A stretch of 64,000 bases of DNA from Phenylobacterium deserti (GCA_943332615.1 CALQQB010000013.1:1-64000); one strand, 5' to 3'. Positions 16,624 to 28,511 are shown, counted from the stretch's first letter. Notes: a model not told the origin generated them from the letters alone. Translations and numbers: made by a program.

Positions 16624-18510
16624 GTGGCCTTGAGCCCCAACCTCGACCTTTTTCCGATCGGCAACTGCGCCGCCAGCGCCCTGATCGACCGGGCTGGCCG
16701 CTATGTTTGGGCCTGCGTGCCGCGGGTGGACGGCGACCCGGCCTTCTGCGCCCTGCTGGGCGGCAAGGACCCGGCCGATCTCGAGGCGCAGGGGTTGTGG
16801 GCGATCGACGTCGAGGGCGCGACCGAGACCACCCAGGCCTATCTGCGCAACACGCCGATCCTGCGCACCGAGATCCGCACGGCCGAGGGCGCGGCGGTCG
16901 AGATTCTCGACTTCTGCCCTCGTTATCGCCACCTGGGCCGGCAGTACCGGCCAATGGCGTTCGTCCGCCTGGTGCGGCCCTTGAAGGGCGCGCCGCGCAT
17001 CCGCATCCGCCTGCGCCCGATGGTGAACTACGGCGAGCGGCGCTGCTACACCACCTCTGGCTCCAACCACATCCGCTACGTCGGCGAGGCGGCGACGCTG
17101 CGGCTCACCACCGACGCCCCGGTCAGCCACATCCTGCAGGAGCGCTCGTTCCGGCTGGAGAAGTCCTTGGCGCTGTTCCTGGGACCGGACGAAGCCTTCG
17201 ACGCCGAGGTGGGCGGGACGGCCGAACGCATGCTGCGGGAAACCACCGACGACTGGCGGGGCTGGGTGCGCACCCTGTCGGTGCCGCTGGAGTGGCAGGC
17301 GGCGGTAATCCGCGCGGCGATCACCCTGAAGCTCTGCGCCCATGAGGAGACCGGAGCGATCGTGGCGGCGCTGACCACCTCCCTGCCCGAGCACGAGGCG
17401 GCGGCGGGCGCGGGGCGCAACTGGGACTACCGGTATTGCTGGCTCCGCGACGCCTACTACGTGGTGCAGGCGCTGAACCGGCTGGGCGCGGCGGACATGC
17501 TGGAGAACTACCTGGTCTATCTCCGCAACCTTGTGGACCTGGTCAATCGCGGGGAGATGGCGGGGCCTGCGTCCACCGACGGACAGGGCGACCTGCCGGG
17601 CATGGGAACGACGGCGAACAAGGCCGGTCATATCCAGCCGGTCTATGGCGTCGGTCTGGAGCCGGCCTTGACCGAGCGGACCGCGCCGCACCTGCCGGGC
17701 TATCGCGGCATCGGCCCGGTGCGGGTCGGCAACCAAGCGCACGAGCATCGGCAGCACGACGTCTATGGCCAGATCATCCTGTCGACCGTGCAGGCGTTCT
17801 TCGACGAACGGCTGCTGCGGCCGGCGACGGCGGACGACTTCCGCGCCCTGGAGCCGATCGGCGAGCGGGCCTTCGAGCTGCACGACAAGCCGGATGCCAG
17901 CCTCTGGGAATTCCGCGGGCGCGAGGCGGTGCACACCTATTCGTCGGTGATGTGCTGGGCGGCCTGCGACCGGCTGGGCAATGCCGCGGCCAGGCTGGGC
18001 CTGGGCGACCGGGCGGATTTCTGGAACGCCCGCGCCGCCCACGTGCGCGCCACCATCGAGCGCCGGGCCTGGAACGAGGCCGAGGGCCGCTTCGCCGCCA
18101 CCTTCGAGGGCGATGAGCTGGACGCCTCGCTGCTGCAGCTGGTCGATGTGCGCTTCGTGTCGCCGGACGACCCGCGCATGGCCGCCACCATGGCCGCCGT
18201 CGAGCATGGCCTGCGCCGCGGGCCCTACATGCTGCGCTACGCCGCCCCCGACGACTTCGGCCTGCCCAAGACCGCCTTCAACTTCTGCACCTTCTGGCTC
18301 ATCGAGGCTCTGCACCTGTCGGGCCGCACCGACGAGGCGCGCACCCTGTTCGAGGAGATGCTGGGGCGACGGACGGCGGCGGGGCTGCTGAGCGAGGACA
18401 TCGCCCTGGACGGCCAGGAACTGTGGGGCAACTACCCGCAGACCTACTCCCTGGTCGGCCTGATCAACTGCGCGAACCTGCTGTCGAAGAGCTGGCAGAG
18501 CATCCGGTAG
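16624..18510 (+). CDS. GH15 family glucosidase (trehalase/glucoamylase-like)
   Basis: The 628-residue protein starts with GTG at 16624. It contains the GH15 hallmark RNWDYRYCWLRDAYYVVQAL (about 266-285) and the C-terminal GLLSEDI...GNYPQTYSLVGLIN with the second catalytic glutamate. GH15 includes glucoamylases, dextran glucosidases and actinobacterial/alphaproteobacterial trehalases. The nearby otsBA genes make a trehalase role attractive, which would give a make-and-break trehalose cycle. The 103-base gap after the debranching gene holds no other gene. It converges with zwf, with 12 bases between stops. Confidence 0.9.
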   Translation: MALSPNLDLFPIGNCAASALIDRAGRYVWACVPRVDGDPAFCALLGGKDPADLEAQGLWAIDVEGATETTQAYLRNTPILRTEIRTAEGAAVEILDFCPRYRHLGRQYRPMAFVRLVRPLKGAPRIRIRLRPMVNYGERRCYTTSGSNHIRYVGEAATLRLTTDAPVSHILQERSFRLEKSLALFLGPDEAFDAEVGGTAERMLRETTDDWRGWVRTLSVPLEWQAAVIRAAITLKLCAHEETGAIVAALTTSLPEHEAAAGAGRNWDYRYCWLRDAYYVVQALNRLGAADMLENYLVYLRNLVDLVNRGEMAGPASTDGQGDLPGMGTTANKAGHIQPVYGVGLEPALTERTAPHLPGYRGIGPVRVGNQAHEHRQHDVYGQIILSTVQAFFDERLLRPATADDFRALEPIGERAFELHDKPDASLWEFRGREAVHTYSSVMCWAACDRLGNAAARLGLGDRADFWNARAAHVRATIERRAWNEAEGRFAATFEGDELDASLLQLVDVRFVSPDDPRMAATMAAVEHGLRRGPYMLRYAAPDDFGLPKTAFNFCTFWLIEALHLSGRTDEARTLFEEMLGRRTAAGLLSEDIALDGQELWGNYPQTYSLVGLINCANLLSKSWQSIR

Positions 18511-18522
18511 GGGGCGTCCCGA

Positions 18523-19986
18523 TCAGTCCGACCAGTCCTTGCCGAACCGCTCGATCAGCGCGAACGCCCCGGACGGGCCCCAGCTGCCGGCCGCATAGGG
18601 CTTCGGCTCGAGGCGGGCCTCGGACCAGGCGTCGGCGACACCATCGACCCAGCGCCAGGCCTCCTCGACCTCGTCTCTACGGACGAACAACGTGGCGTCG
18701 CCGTGGATCACGTCCAGCAGCAGGCGCTCATAGGCGACCCGCCGCCGCCCGCCCTTGCCTTCGTAGGTGCGCAGCAGGCTGAGCGACAGGGGCAGGGATT
18801 GCAGCCGCATGCCGCCCTGGCTGAGGCCCGGCGCCTTGTTCATCAGGGTGAGCTTGATGTCCTCGTCCGGCTGCAGGTCGATGACCAAGCGGTTGGCCAT
18901 CAGGTCCTGGGTGGAGGCCAGGCCGAAGATCGAGTGCGGCACCGGCTTGAACTGCAGCATGATCTGGGTGCGCTTTTCGGGCATCCGCTTGCCGGTGCGC
19001 AGGAAGAACGGCACGCCGGCCCATCGCCAGTTGTCGATGTCGGCGCGCAGGGCGACGAAGGTCTCCGTGCCGCTCTTCTGGCCGCGCTCGGTCTCATAGC
19101 CGGCGGCGGATTTCCCGCTGACCACGCCTGGGGTGTACTGGCCGCGCACCGACTTCTCGGCGGCATCGACACGGGTGAAGCGGCGCAGCGAGCGCAGCAC
19201 CTTGACCTTCTCGTTGCGCACCGAGTCGGGTTCCATGTCGGCCGGCGGCTCCATGGCCACGAGGCACAGGAGCTGCAGCATGTGGTTCTGCAGCATGTCC
19301 CTGAGCGCGCCGTATTCGTCGTAGTAGGGCCAGCGGTCCCCGACGCCTTCCGTCTCGGCCACGGTGATCTGGACGTGGTCGATGGTCAGGCTGTTCCACA
19401 GCGGCTCGAACAGGGTGTTGGCGAAGCGCAGCGCGATCAGGTTCTGGACCGTCTCCTTGCCGAGGTAGTGATCGATGCGGAAAATCTGGCTCTCGTCGAA
19501 CACGGCGCCGAGCGCGGTGTTGATCACGCGGCTGCTCTCCAGCTCGCGGCCGATCGGCTTCTCCAGCACGATGCGGCTGTCGTCGCTGGCCAGGCCGGCG
19601 GCGGCCAGGGCGACCGTCACCCGCTCATAGAGGCTGGGCGAGATCGCCAGATAGAACATCGGCCGCTTGGCGCTGCCCAGGGCGGGGCAGAGCCTGGCCG
19701 CGCCCTCGACGGTGGTCGCGTCGGCGCCGACATAGCTGATCCGCTGGGCGAACCGGGTCCAGACGTCCGGGTCCAGGCCCTCCGGCCGCTCGCTCAGCGT
19801 CTGATGGGCCAGTTCCAGGAAGGCTTCGCGGGTCATTTCCGTTCGCGCGGTGGCCACGATCCGGAAGTCCTTCGGCAGGAAGCCGTCGGCGTCGAGGAAG
19901 TAGAGCGAGGCGAGCAGCATGCGTCGCGCCAGGTCGCCCGTGGCGCCGAACAGCACGATCGCGTCGGCCAGCGGCATGGCGGGCAT
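18523..19986 (-). CDS. zwf: Glucose-6-phosphate 1-dehydrogenase
   Basis: This 487-residue enzyme has the N-terminal dinucleotide motif [15 protein letters not shown] and the active-site [14 protein letters not shown]. It oxidises glucose-6-phosphate to 6-phosphogluconolactone with NADP+. The start at 19986 is supported by AGAGGA at the right distance. It faces against the sugar genes on both sides: convergent with GH15, divergent from otsB. In Caulobacter zwf leads the pgl-edd-glk operon; here it is on the same strand but 5.4 kb upstream of pgl with three plus genes between. It therefore needs its own terminator, and pgl needs its own promoter. Confidence 0.97.
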   Translation of the reverse strand: MPAMPLADAIVLFGATGDLARRMLLASLYFLDADGFLPKDFRIVATARTEMTREAFLELAHQTLSERPEGLDPDVWTRFAQRISYVGADATTVEGAARLCPALGSAKRPMFYLAISPSLYERVTVALAAAGLASDDSRIVLEKPIGRELESSRVINTALGAVFDESQIFRIDHYLGKETVQNLIALRFANTLFEPLWNSLTIDHVQITVAETEGVGDRWPYYDEYGALRDMLQNHMLQLLCLVAMEPPADMEPDSVRNEKVKVLRSLRRFTRVDAAEKSVRGQYTPGVVSGKSAAGYETERGQKSGTETFVALRADIDNWRWAGVPFFLRTGKRMPEKRTQIMLQFKPVPHSIFGLASTQDLMANRLVIDLQPDEDIKLTLMNKAPGLSQGGMRLQSLPLSLSLLRTYEGKGGRRRVAYERLLLDVIHGDATLFVRRDEVEEAWRWVDGVADAWSEARLEPKPYAAGSWGPSGAFALIERFGKDWSD

Positions 19987-20109
19987 GGATGTTCCTCTGC
20001 TTGCGAAGCGCGAAAGCAGCCTGCCTTGGCCCCCGGCGTCAAGGGGCGCCGGCGCGCAGGATCAAAAGCCCCCGCTCCGGCGTTGTGCAGGGTCTGGGGT
20101 GGTGAGGTC

Positions 20110-20855
20110 ATGTCCGTCGAAGTGCTCAACCTGAATTTGCCGATTCCCAGGCCGCTCAGCCTGGCGAAGGCCGCGCTGTTCCTCGACCTGGACGGGACGC
20201 TGGCCCCGATCGCCGCGCGTCCGCAGGACGTGCTGGCCGATCCCCGTCGCACCCGGTTGCTGGAGCATCTGAAGACCGGGCTGGACGGCCGCCTGGCCGT
20301 GGTCAGCGGCCGCACCCTGGCCGACATCGACCGCATCCTGGAGGGCCGCATCACCTGCGTGGCCGCCGTCCATGGCCTGGTGCGACGCGACTCCGACGGG
20401 TCGCGCCACGATGCCGAGCCGCATCCGGCCCTGGCCAAGGCCATCGCCGCCCTGCGCCGCTTCGCCGTCCGCGATCCCGGCCTGATCGTCGAGGAGAAAG
20501 GCGCCAGCGTCGCCCTGCACTTCCGCATGGCCCAGTCACAGGCCGCCGCCGCCCGCGTCCTGGCCCGCCGCCTGGCCGTCGAAACCGGCCTGACCCTGCA
20601 GGACGGCGACATGGTGGAGGAGCTGCGCACGCCCGGCGCCGCCAAGGGCGACTCGATCTGCGCTTTCATGGCCTCTCCGACCTTCCGCGGCGCGCAGCCG
20701 GTGTTCGCCGGGGATGACGCCACTGACGAGCACGGGTTCGCCGAGGTCGAGCGCCTGGGCGGTTTCGGCGTGCTGGTCGGCCGGCCGCGCGGCACCGCCG
20801 CCCGCTTCGGCCTGCGCGGCGTCGAGGACCTGCTGGCCTGGCTGGAAGCGGCCCG

Positions 20856-20859
<4 letters not shown>
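20110..20859 (+). CDS. otsB: Trehalose-6-phosphate phosphatase
   Basis: The 249-residue HAD-superfamily phosphatase carries LFLDLDGTLAPIA (nucleophile in DxDGT), VVSGRTLADID, and GDDATDEHGF near the C-terminus, the trehalose-phosphatase signature. The start MSVEVLNLNLPIP is preceded by a purine-rich GGTGAGG. It removes phosphate from trehalose-6-phosphate. Its stop overlaps the start of otsA (ATGA), so the two are coupled in the order otsB-otsA. Confidence 0.95.
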
Positions 20860-22255
<1,396 letters not shown>

Positions 22256-22259
<4 letters not shown>

Positions 22260-22549
22260 TCCGCGTAGGCGTCGACGATGTAGACCCGGCTGCTGGATGT
22301 GGCCTCACGGATCGGCAGGATGGCCAGGTACTCCGGCGAATTTCGCCACCGCCGCGCCGCCTCACGGCTCTGGAACCGCAGCACCACCAGGCGGTGCGGC
22401 GGCTCCGGCCCGTCCACCCGCTCCGGCGCCCCGCCGCGCACGACATACGCGCCGCCGTACTGCTTCAGGATCGCCGGCACCTGGTCAGCGTAGGTCTGGA
22501 ACCGCGCGGGCTCGGTGATGACGATCTCGTTGATCACATAGGCGACCAT
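22256..22549 (-). CDS. DUF1330 family protein
   Basis: The 97-residue protein starts MVAYVINEIVITEPARFQTY with a GGAGGG ribosome site directly upstream, which excludes longer readings. The dimeric alpha+beta barrel pattern of DUF1330 is visible: YADQVPAILKQYGG, then a strand with VVLRFQSREAARRWRNSPEY. Function in the family is not established. It ends in convergent overlap with otsA. Confidence 0.85.
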
Positions 22550-22659
22550 GGGCCCTCCGGGTTGGCGGCGCACTCTAGCGTCGCCCGCCCGGGACGGACA
22601 CAATCGCGCAACAGCCGGCGCATAGTCAGACCGGAAATTCGAAGACTTTGGGGGAAGCC

Positions 22660-24183
22660 ATGATCCGTCGTTCGCTCGCCGCCGCCCTGGCATTTGGCTT
22701 GGTCGCGGCGCCGCTGGCCGCCTTCGCGCAGGCGCCCGGATACCAGCCGCCGAGCGCCGCGCCAGCCGGCGAGCCGCAGGTGGTGAAGATCAGGCAGGGC
22801 GCATTGAAGGGCTCGGTCGCGAACGGCGTGGCCTATCACCTGGCCATCCCCTTCGCCCCGGCGCCGGTGGGCGACCTGCGCTGGCGGCCGCCGGGCGCGG
22901 CGCCTGGCTGGACCGGTGAGCGTGACGCCACCAAGGCTCCGCCCAGCTGCCAGTTCGTCGAGGACTGCCTCTATCTGAACGTCGTGCGGCCGGCGAACGC
23001 CAAGCCGGGCGCCAAGCTGCCGGTGATGTTCTGGATCCACGGCAGCGCCTTTCGGGTCGGCACGGCGATCGGCGCGTTCGGGGCCGACACCGAGGGGACC
23101 GAGTTCGCCAAGAAGGGCGTGATCGTGGTGTCCGCCAACCACCGCTTGGGCCGCGCGGGCTGGTTCGCCCACCCGGCGCTCAGCAAGGAAGGCGGCCTGA
23201 TCGCCAACTACGGTAACATGGACCAAATCGCCGGCCTGAAGTGGGTGCAGGCCAACATTGCGGCGTTCGGCGGCGATCCGAAGAACGTCACCGTCTTCGG
23301 CGAGAGCGCCGGCGCCATGGGCGTGCTGAACATGATGGTTTCGCCGCTGGCCAAGGGCCTGTTCGCCAAGGCGATCGTCGAGTCCGGCTTCGCGCGGAAT
23401 GTTCCCACGCCGCTCGCCGAGGCTGAGGCTTCGGGGCTGAAGCTGGCCGAGTCCGTTGGCGTAAAGGGCGATGATGCCGCCGCCGCGGCGGCGTTGCGCA
23501 AGCTGCCGCTCACCGCCCTGGCCGGCGCGCCCGGTGGGGTCACGGCGCCCGGCCGGCCATTCCCGGTGATGGACGGCAAGCTTTACGTCGAGACCGTGAT
23601 CGCCGGCTTCACGGCAGGACGCGAGGCCAGAATCCCGCTGATCATCGGCGGCAATTCCAACGAGGCCAGCCTCACCCGTCCGACCGCCGCCACCCTCGAC
23701 GCCATGCCGGCCGACCGGCAGGCGGCGATCCTGAAGGTGTTCGACACCGCCGGGACCGGCGACAAGGCGGCGGCCATCAACAACGCGGTCACGGTCCAGT
23801 CGATCACCGAGCCGGACCGGGCCATCGTCCGGCTGCACGCGAAAAACGGCAACCCAGCCTGGACCTACTACTTCTCCTACGTCCCGGCCGCGGAGAAGGC
23901 CCGCAAGCCGTTCGGCGCGGGGCACGTCGATGAGGTGCGCTTCGTGTTCGGCCGGCCGCGGGACAAGTTCGCGGCCGAAGACCTGCCGCTCTCCGACGCC
24001 ATGAACGCCTACTGGACGGCGTTCGCGAAGACCGGCGCCCCGGGGTCCGCCGGCGGCCCGGCCTGGCCGAAGTTCGACGCAGCCAGGGAAGGCCAGATCG
24101 AGTTCGGCGCCGACGGCCCGCAGGTCCGCGAGCACTTCCTGAAGCCGTGGCGCGATTTTGTGGAAGCGTCGGTCGGGAAGTAG
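22660..24183 (+). CDS. Type-B carboxylesterase/lipase, exported
   Basis: The 507-residue protein has a Sec signal (AAALAFGLVAAPLAAFAQA) after MIRRS, and a GGGGGAAG ribosome site fixes the start at 22660. The alpha/beta hydrolase parts are IPFAPAPVGDLRWRPP, MFWIHGSAFRVG, the nucleophile elbow FGESAGAMG (Ser about 215; usual form is GESAGG), GGNSNEAS with the acidic residue, and GAGHVDEVRFVFG with the histidine. It hydrolyses carboxylic esters in the periplasm. A second paralogue lies convergently at 24194-25666. Confidence 0.9.
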   Translation: MIRRSLAAALAFGLVAAPLAAFAQAPGYQPPSAAPAGEPQVVKIRQGALKGSVANGVAYHLAIPFAPAPVGDLRWRPPGAAPGWTGERDATKAPPSCQFVEDCLYLNVVRPANAKPGAKLPVMFWIHGSAFRVGTAIGAFGADTEGTEFAKKGVIVVSANHRLGRAGWFAHPALSKEGGLIANYGNMDQIAGLKWVQANIAAFGGDPKNVTVFGESAGAMGVLNMMVSPLAKGLFAKAIVESGFARNVPTPLAEAEASGLKLAESVGVKGDDAAAAAALRKLPLTALAGAPGGVTAPGRPFPVMDGKLYVETVIAGFTAGREARIPLIIGGNSNEASLTRPTAATLDAMPADRQAAILKVFDTAGTGDKAAAINNAVTVQSITEPDRAIVRLHAKNGNPAWTYYFSYVPAAEKARKPFGAGHVDEVRFVFGRPRDKFAAEDLPLSDAMNAYWTAFAKTGAPGSAGGPAWPKFDAAREGQIEFGADGPQVREHFLKPWRDFVEASVGK

Positions 24184-24193
24184 GCTTTTCCCG

Positions 24194-25666
24194 CTACTTC
24201 GCCAGCTTCAGTGTCGGGACCGTCGCCGCCTCCTGCGCGTCGAGTTGGGGCTTGCGGAAGTTGGTGCGCACGCCGCTGGGCGAGCCGAATTCCATGAGCT
24301 GGTCGGACTTCGGGTCGTAGCGCGGCCACGCCGTCGCCCCACAGGCGGGCGTGCCGGTCCTCGCGAAGCTGACCCAGCAGCCGTGCATCAGCTTCGCCAT
24401 GGCGCGGTCCTCGTCCGACACCACGCTCATCGGTGTGCGGCGGCCCCAGTACTCCCAGACGTACTGGATCTCCGCGGCGTGGGCGGCCGTGGTGACGCGC
24501 GGGCGGAACCGCGAGCCGACATAGGAGAAATGATAGAGCCAGGCCCGCTTGCCGCCGGCGGCCTGTCCCGCGACCCAGCGGGCCGGGGCGCCGAACACCC
24601 GGTCGGTAAAGGCTTCGCGGCCGGCCGGGGTGCGGTCAGCGTCGGTGCTGGCGAGCAGGCCGCCGAAGGCCACAGAGTCCTCGCCGGAGTTCCAGCCGAT
24701 GATCAGCGGGACGTCGGCGGCGTAGCCAAGAGCCAGCGCCTGGGCGGGAGTCTTGGTCATCAACCGGCCGTCCTGGAACGGGCCGTAGTCGCCGGCCAAC
24801 GGGACGAGCGTGTCAAAGGGCAGGGCGCGCAGCTGGTCGGCCGAGGGATTGGCGGGCGCGCCGGCCTTGGTCAGCGCCGCGACCCCGTCCGCCTCCATCT
24901 GGGCGAGCGTCTTCGGCGGACCCCAACCGCCGCCGGATTCCACGATGGCTTTCTGATAGAGGCCGCGCGCGCCGGGCGTGGCCAGCAGGGCCAGCACGCT
25001 CCCGCCGCCGGCCGACTCTCCGAACACGGTGACGTTGCCTGGGTCGCCGCCGAAGGCCTCGATATTGGCCTTCACCCACTTGAGCGCGGCGATCTGGTCC
25101 ATCAGGCCGAAGTTGCCGGTGGGCGCGGCCCCCGCCGCACGCGTCAGCGCCGGGTGGGCCAGGTAGCCGAGCGCGCCCAGGCGGTAGTTGATCGAGACCA
25201 CCACCACCCCGTCGCGGGCGAAGTTGGAGCCGTCGTAGACCCAACCGGCCCCGACCCGGTGCCCGCCGCCGTGGATCCAGACCATCACCGGCGCTTTTTT
25301 CGCGGCCTTTGGAGCGAAGACGTACAGCTGCAGGCAGTCCTCAGACACCGGGCCGTTGGCGCCGCCGAAGGCGTTGGGCGTGCCGTCGGCGTTCATCGGC
25401 TGTGGGCAGGACGGGCCGTTCTTCGAGGCGTCCAGGGTGCTGGCCCAGGGCTTCGGCGGCTTCGGCGGCGCCCAGCGGAGCGGGCCAACGGGCGGGGCGG
25501 CGTAGGGGATGGCGCGGAACACATTGGCCCGGTCGTTGGCCTGGCCGGTTACCAGGCCCGAGGCGGTCTTGACCGTCACGGGCGATACCGCCGGAGCCTG
25601 CGCCTGCGCAGGGGCCGCCAGGGTGAGCGCCAGGGCCGCGAGCCGCGCGCCTGCCATCCGGATCAT
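24194..25666 (-). CDS. Type-B carboxylesterase/lipase, exported
   Basis: The 490-residue protein starts MIRMAGARLAALALTLAAPAQAQA, a Sec signal, with AGAGGA before the ATG. Longer readings add a charged leader and are less likely. It shows IPYAAPPVGPLRW, VWIHGGGHRVG, FGESAGGGSVLALLATPGA with the nucleophile, and GWNSGEDS with the acidic residue. The second conserved His is less obvious (AAHAAEIQYVW). It is a diverged paralogue of the upstream esterase and ends 10 bases from it in tail-to-tail orientation. Confidence 0.9.
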   Translation of the reverse strand: MIRMAGARLAALALTLAAPAQAQAPAVSPVTVKTASGLVTGQANDRANVFRAIPYAAPPVGPLRWAPPKPPKPWASTLDASKNGPSCPQPMNADGTPNAFGGANGPVSEDCLQLYVFAPKAAKKAPVMVWIHGGGHRVGAGWVYDGSNFARDGVVVVSINYRLGALGYLAHPALTRAAGAAPTGNFGLMDQIAALKWVKANIEAFGGDPGNVTVFGESAGGGSVLALLATPGARGLYQKAIVESGGGWGPPKTLAQMEADGVAALTKAGAPANPSADQLRALPFDTLVPLAGDYGPFQDGRLMTKTPAQALALGYAADVPLIIGWNSGEDSVAFGGLLASTDADRTPAGREAFTDRVFGAPARWVAGQAAGGKRAWLYHFSYVGSRFRPRVTTAAHAAEIQYVWEYWGRRTPMSVVSDEDRAMAKLMHGCWVSFARTGTPACGATAWPRYDPKSDQLMEFGSPSGVRTNFRKPQLDAQEAATVPTLKLAK

Positions 25667-25819
25667 GACCGTCCTCTCGTTTCGTCGCGGCGGGATTAGC
25701 CCGTCTTTTCGCGAACGCCGCAACCGCGCGGCTTCGGCGCCGAAATTTCACGGTCACAAAGGCGCCCCTAGAGATCGCGACATTCAAGATTGCGACGCCG
25801 CGAAACGGCGCATCGGGGG

Positions 25820-28021
25820 ATGAGCAAAGTGCAGCGCGCGTTCTGGCTAACGACGGCGGCCCTGACGGCCACCGCCTCGGCGGCCCTGGCCCAGGAGAAG
25901 CCGGTGGCGCCGAAGTCGGCCCAGGCCGCGCCGACGAAGCCAGCCACGGTCGGCGAGGTGATCATCGAAGGCGCGCCGCCGCCGGTGCGCACCTCCATCG
26001 ACCGCACCAGCTACAGCGTGGCCAATGACCTGCAGGCGACCGCCGGTTCGATCAGCGACGCGCTGCGAAACATCCCCTCGATCGAGGTGGACGTGAACGG
26101 CAACGTCGCGCTGCGCGGCGACCAGAACGTCACCATCCTGATCGACGGAAAACCCAGTGGGCGGTTCCGCGGCGAGGGCAAGGCCCAGGCCCTGCAAAGC
26201 TTGCCGGCGTCCCAGATCGACAGGGTGGAGGTGATCACCAACCCCTCGGCCGCCTTCAGCCCGGAGGGGACGGCCGGGGTCATCAACCTGATCACCAAGA
26301 AGACCGCCAAGCCGGGCACGACCGGCAGCGTGCGGGTGAACGTGGGCTCCGGCGGGCGGCAGAACGGCGGCCTCAGCGCCACGCGCAAGGACGGCAAGCT
26401 GACGCTGAGCAGCGACCTCTACCTGCGCCACGACTCCATGAAACAGATCTTTGGCGGCGACCGCACGTTCGGCGACCCCGCCGCTGGCGGCTTCACCGAG
26501 CAGCGGCGCGGGGTCGGCGCCGGGACGGTGGAAGTCACCGGGCTGCGCACCGGCCTGGACTACGATCCGGACGCCAAGACCCGGATCAGCGCCGAGGTCG
26601 ACTACAGTGGCGTCACCTTTGACACCCGGACGTCCAATGTCCTGTCGCGCGTCACGGGCGCGGGCGCGCCGCTGCTCGGCTACGACACGGCGGGTGGCGT
26701 TCGCCAGGATCGCGACAACCTGGAACTGACGCTGAGCTACCGCCGCAAGCTGGGCGAGGATCACGAGTTCAACGTCAGCGTCACCCGGGAACTCAATGAC
26801 GAGGATCGCAGCAACAACGCACTGCGCCGCTTCCGAATTCCCGCCTCGGCGTCCACCTACGATGACGCCGAGTATCGCAACCACGCCTGGCGAACCCGGC
26901 TCAAGGCGGACTGGTCGCGTCCGCTGCCGGGCGACGTGAAGCTGAAGCTGGGCTACGAGTTCACCGAGGACGACAACGACTACGAGCTGAATTTCCTGCG
27001 CAGCCTGCCGCCGGCCCCCACGAGCCGCGACGCGACACGGTCCAACCTCTTCCGGTTCGATCGGCGGGTGCAGTCGCTGTTCGGGACCTACCAGCGGCCG
27101 TTCGGCAAGACGCTGACCGCCCTGGCGGGCCTGCGCCTGGAATCGACGCAGATCGACCTGAATCAGGTCACCCAGGGGCTGAAGAGCGAGAACAACGACC
27201 TGCGGCTCTATCCCAGCCTGCACCTCGACTATCGGCTCGAAGAGGGCCGGCGGCTCTCTGCGAGCTACAGCCGCCGCATCCAGCGGCCGGACCCCCAGGC
27301 CTACAATGCGTTCCGCGTCTTTTACGACCCGCAGAACTTCAGCCAGGGCGCGCCGGACCTGCGGCCCCAGCGGACCGACTCTTTCGAACTCGGCTACCAG
27401 TATCGCCAACGCGGCACGATCTACCTGGCCACGCTCTACTACCGAAACGGCCAGGATCAGGTGAACGACGTGGTGCGCGACCTGGGCGGCGGCGCGATCC
27501 TGCAGACCAAGGCCAATGTCGGCGGGTTCCAGAGCGCCGGCCTGGAACTGGTCGCCAACGGCCGGCTGCCGGGCAAGGTCAGCTACAACGTCTCGAGCAA
27601 CCTGCTGTGGAGCGAGATCGACGGGTCCGGCCTGGGCTTCGGGTCGCGTCAGCGGTCGGCCTACTCCGCCTTCGGCCGCGCCTCGCTGAGCTGGGAGGCG
27701 ACCGACAAGGACGTCCTCCAGCTGCAGGGTTTCGTGAACGGCAAGCGCCTGACGCCGCAGGGCTACAGCCGGCCCACGGGCGGCTTGAACCTGGGCTATC
27801 GCCACAAGTTCCGCGACAATCTCTCGGCGGTGGTGAGCGTGCAAGACCTGCTCGACAGCCAGCGGTTCCGTAGCCTGATCGACACGCCGAGCTATCGAGA
27901 GACGACCTTCTCGCGTCTCCGCAACCGTGGGGTTTCCGTGGGCTTCACCTATGCTTTCGGCGGCGGCCGGCAGCGCGACCCAGGCTTCGATTTCAGCGGT
28001 GGCGGGGCGCCAGCGAGCTGA
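25820..28021 (+). CDS. TonB-dependent outer-membrane receptor
   Basis: The 733-residue protein has a signal peptide (FWLTTAALTATASAALAQ). A plug domain follows (about 70-180; SDALRNIPSIEVDVNGNVALRG, ILIDGKPSGRF, RVEVITNPSAAFSPEGTAGVINL in pieces). Then comes a long beta-barrel of the PF14905 type ending in VSVGFTYAFGG. The start at 25820 is preceded by GGGG. It should import a substrate through the outer membrane with TonB energy. The substrate is not indicated. The neighbouring exported esterases could release ligands for it, which is speculation. Confidence 0.88.
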   Translation: MSKVQRAFWLTTAALTATASAALAQEKPVAPKSAQAAPTKPATVGEVIIEGAPPPVRTSIDRTSYSVANDLQATAGSISDALRNIPSIEVDVNGNVALRGDQNVTILIDGKPSGRFRGEGKAQALQSLPASQIDRVEVITNPSAAFSPEGTAGVINLITKKTAKPGTTGSVRVNVGSGGRQNGGLSATRKDGKLTLSSDLYLRHDSMKQIFGGDRTFGDPAAGGFTEQRRGVGAGTVEVTGLRTGLDYDPDAKTRISAEVDYSGVTFDTRTSNVLSRVTGAGAPLLGYDTAGGVRQDRDNLELTLSYRRKLGEDHEFNVSVTRELNDEDRSNNALRRFRIPASASTYDDAEYRNHAWRTRLKADWSRPLPGDVKLKLGYEFTEDDNDYELNFLRSLPPAPTSRDATRSNLFRFDRRVQSLFGTYQRPFGKTLTALAGLRLESTQIDLNQVTQGLKSENNDLRLYPSLHLDYRLEEGRRLSASYSRRIQRPDPQAYNAFRVFYDPQNFSQGAPDLRPQRTDSFELGYQYRQRGTIYLATLYYRNGQDQVNDVVRDLGGGAILQTKANVGGFQSAGLELVANGRLPGKVSYNVSSNLLWSEIDGSGLGFGSRQRSAYSAFGRASLSWEATDKDVLQLQGFVNGKRLTPQGYSRPTGGLNLGYRHKFRDNLSAVVSVQDLLDSQRFRSLIDTPSYRETTFSRLRNRGVSVGFTYAFGGGRQRDPGFDFSGGGAPAS

Positions 28022-28025
28022 GCCG

Positions 28026-28433
28026 TCAGTCCTCCGCCATCTGCAGGATCGCCACCCACTCCGCGGGTCGCACGGGCGACACGGAAAGGCGCCCCTGGCG
28101 GATCATCTCGAGGGCCGAAAGCGCCGGCGCGGCCTTCATCTCCTGCAGGGTCACCGGCCGCCTGAGCTCGCGGACCGGCGCCAGTTCCACCGCCACGAAA
28201 CGCCCGGCGGGGTCGGTCACATCGGGAAAGGCCTCTCGGACCACGGTGGCCACACCCACCACCGCGAGGCCTTCCTGGGAGTGGTAGTAGAGCACCTCGT
28301 CACCCGGCTTCATGGCCTTCAGGTGCAGGGCCGCGGCATTGTTACGCACCCCGTCCCAGACGGTCTTCCCGTCCCGCTCCAGGTCGGCGAACGCGTATTT
28401 CGCGGGTTCCGATTTCACCAGCCAGTAGGACAT
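28026..28433 (-). CDS. EVE domain-containing protein
   Basis: The 135-residue protein begins MSYWLVKSEPAKYAFADLERDG, the canonical EVE/thymocyte nuclear protein 1 start, with VRNNAAALHLKAMKPGDEVLYYHS following. EVE domains bind modified bases in DNA or RNA. A start 13 codons upstream exists but lies in poor composition. It converges with the receptor gene, four bases apart. Confidence 0.92.
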   Translation of the reverse strand: MSYWLVKSEPAKYAFADLERDGKTVWDGVRNNAAALHLKAMKPGDEVLYYHSQEGLAVVGVATVVREAFPDVTDPAGRFVAVELAPVRELRRPVTLQEMKAAPALSALEMIRQGRLSVSPVRPAEWVAILQMAED

Positions 28434-28511
28434 GCGCGGCTCCGATCTGTGCGCGCGCAGGATGGCAAACACCGCGCCAATTGCACAGCCGGACTCCGTG
28501 ATCGCGCCGGC

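Noticed and set aside
22534..24135. Minus-strand frame opposite the first carboxylesterase
   Set aside because: Antisense shadow with no domain; the plus strand has signal peptide and active-site motifs.
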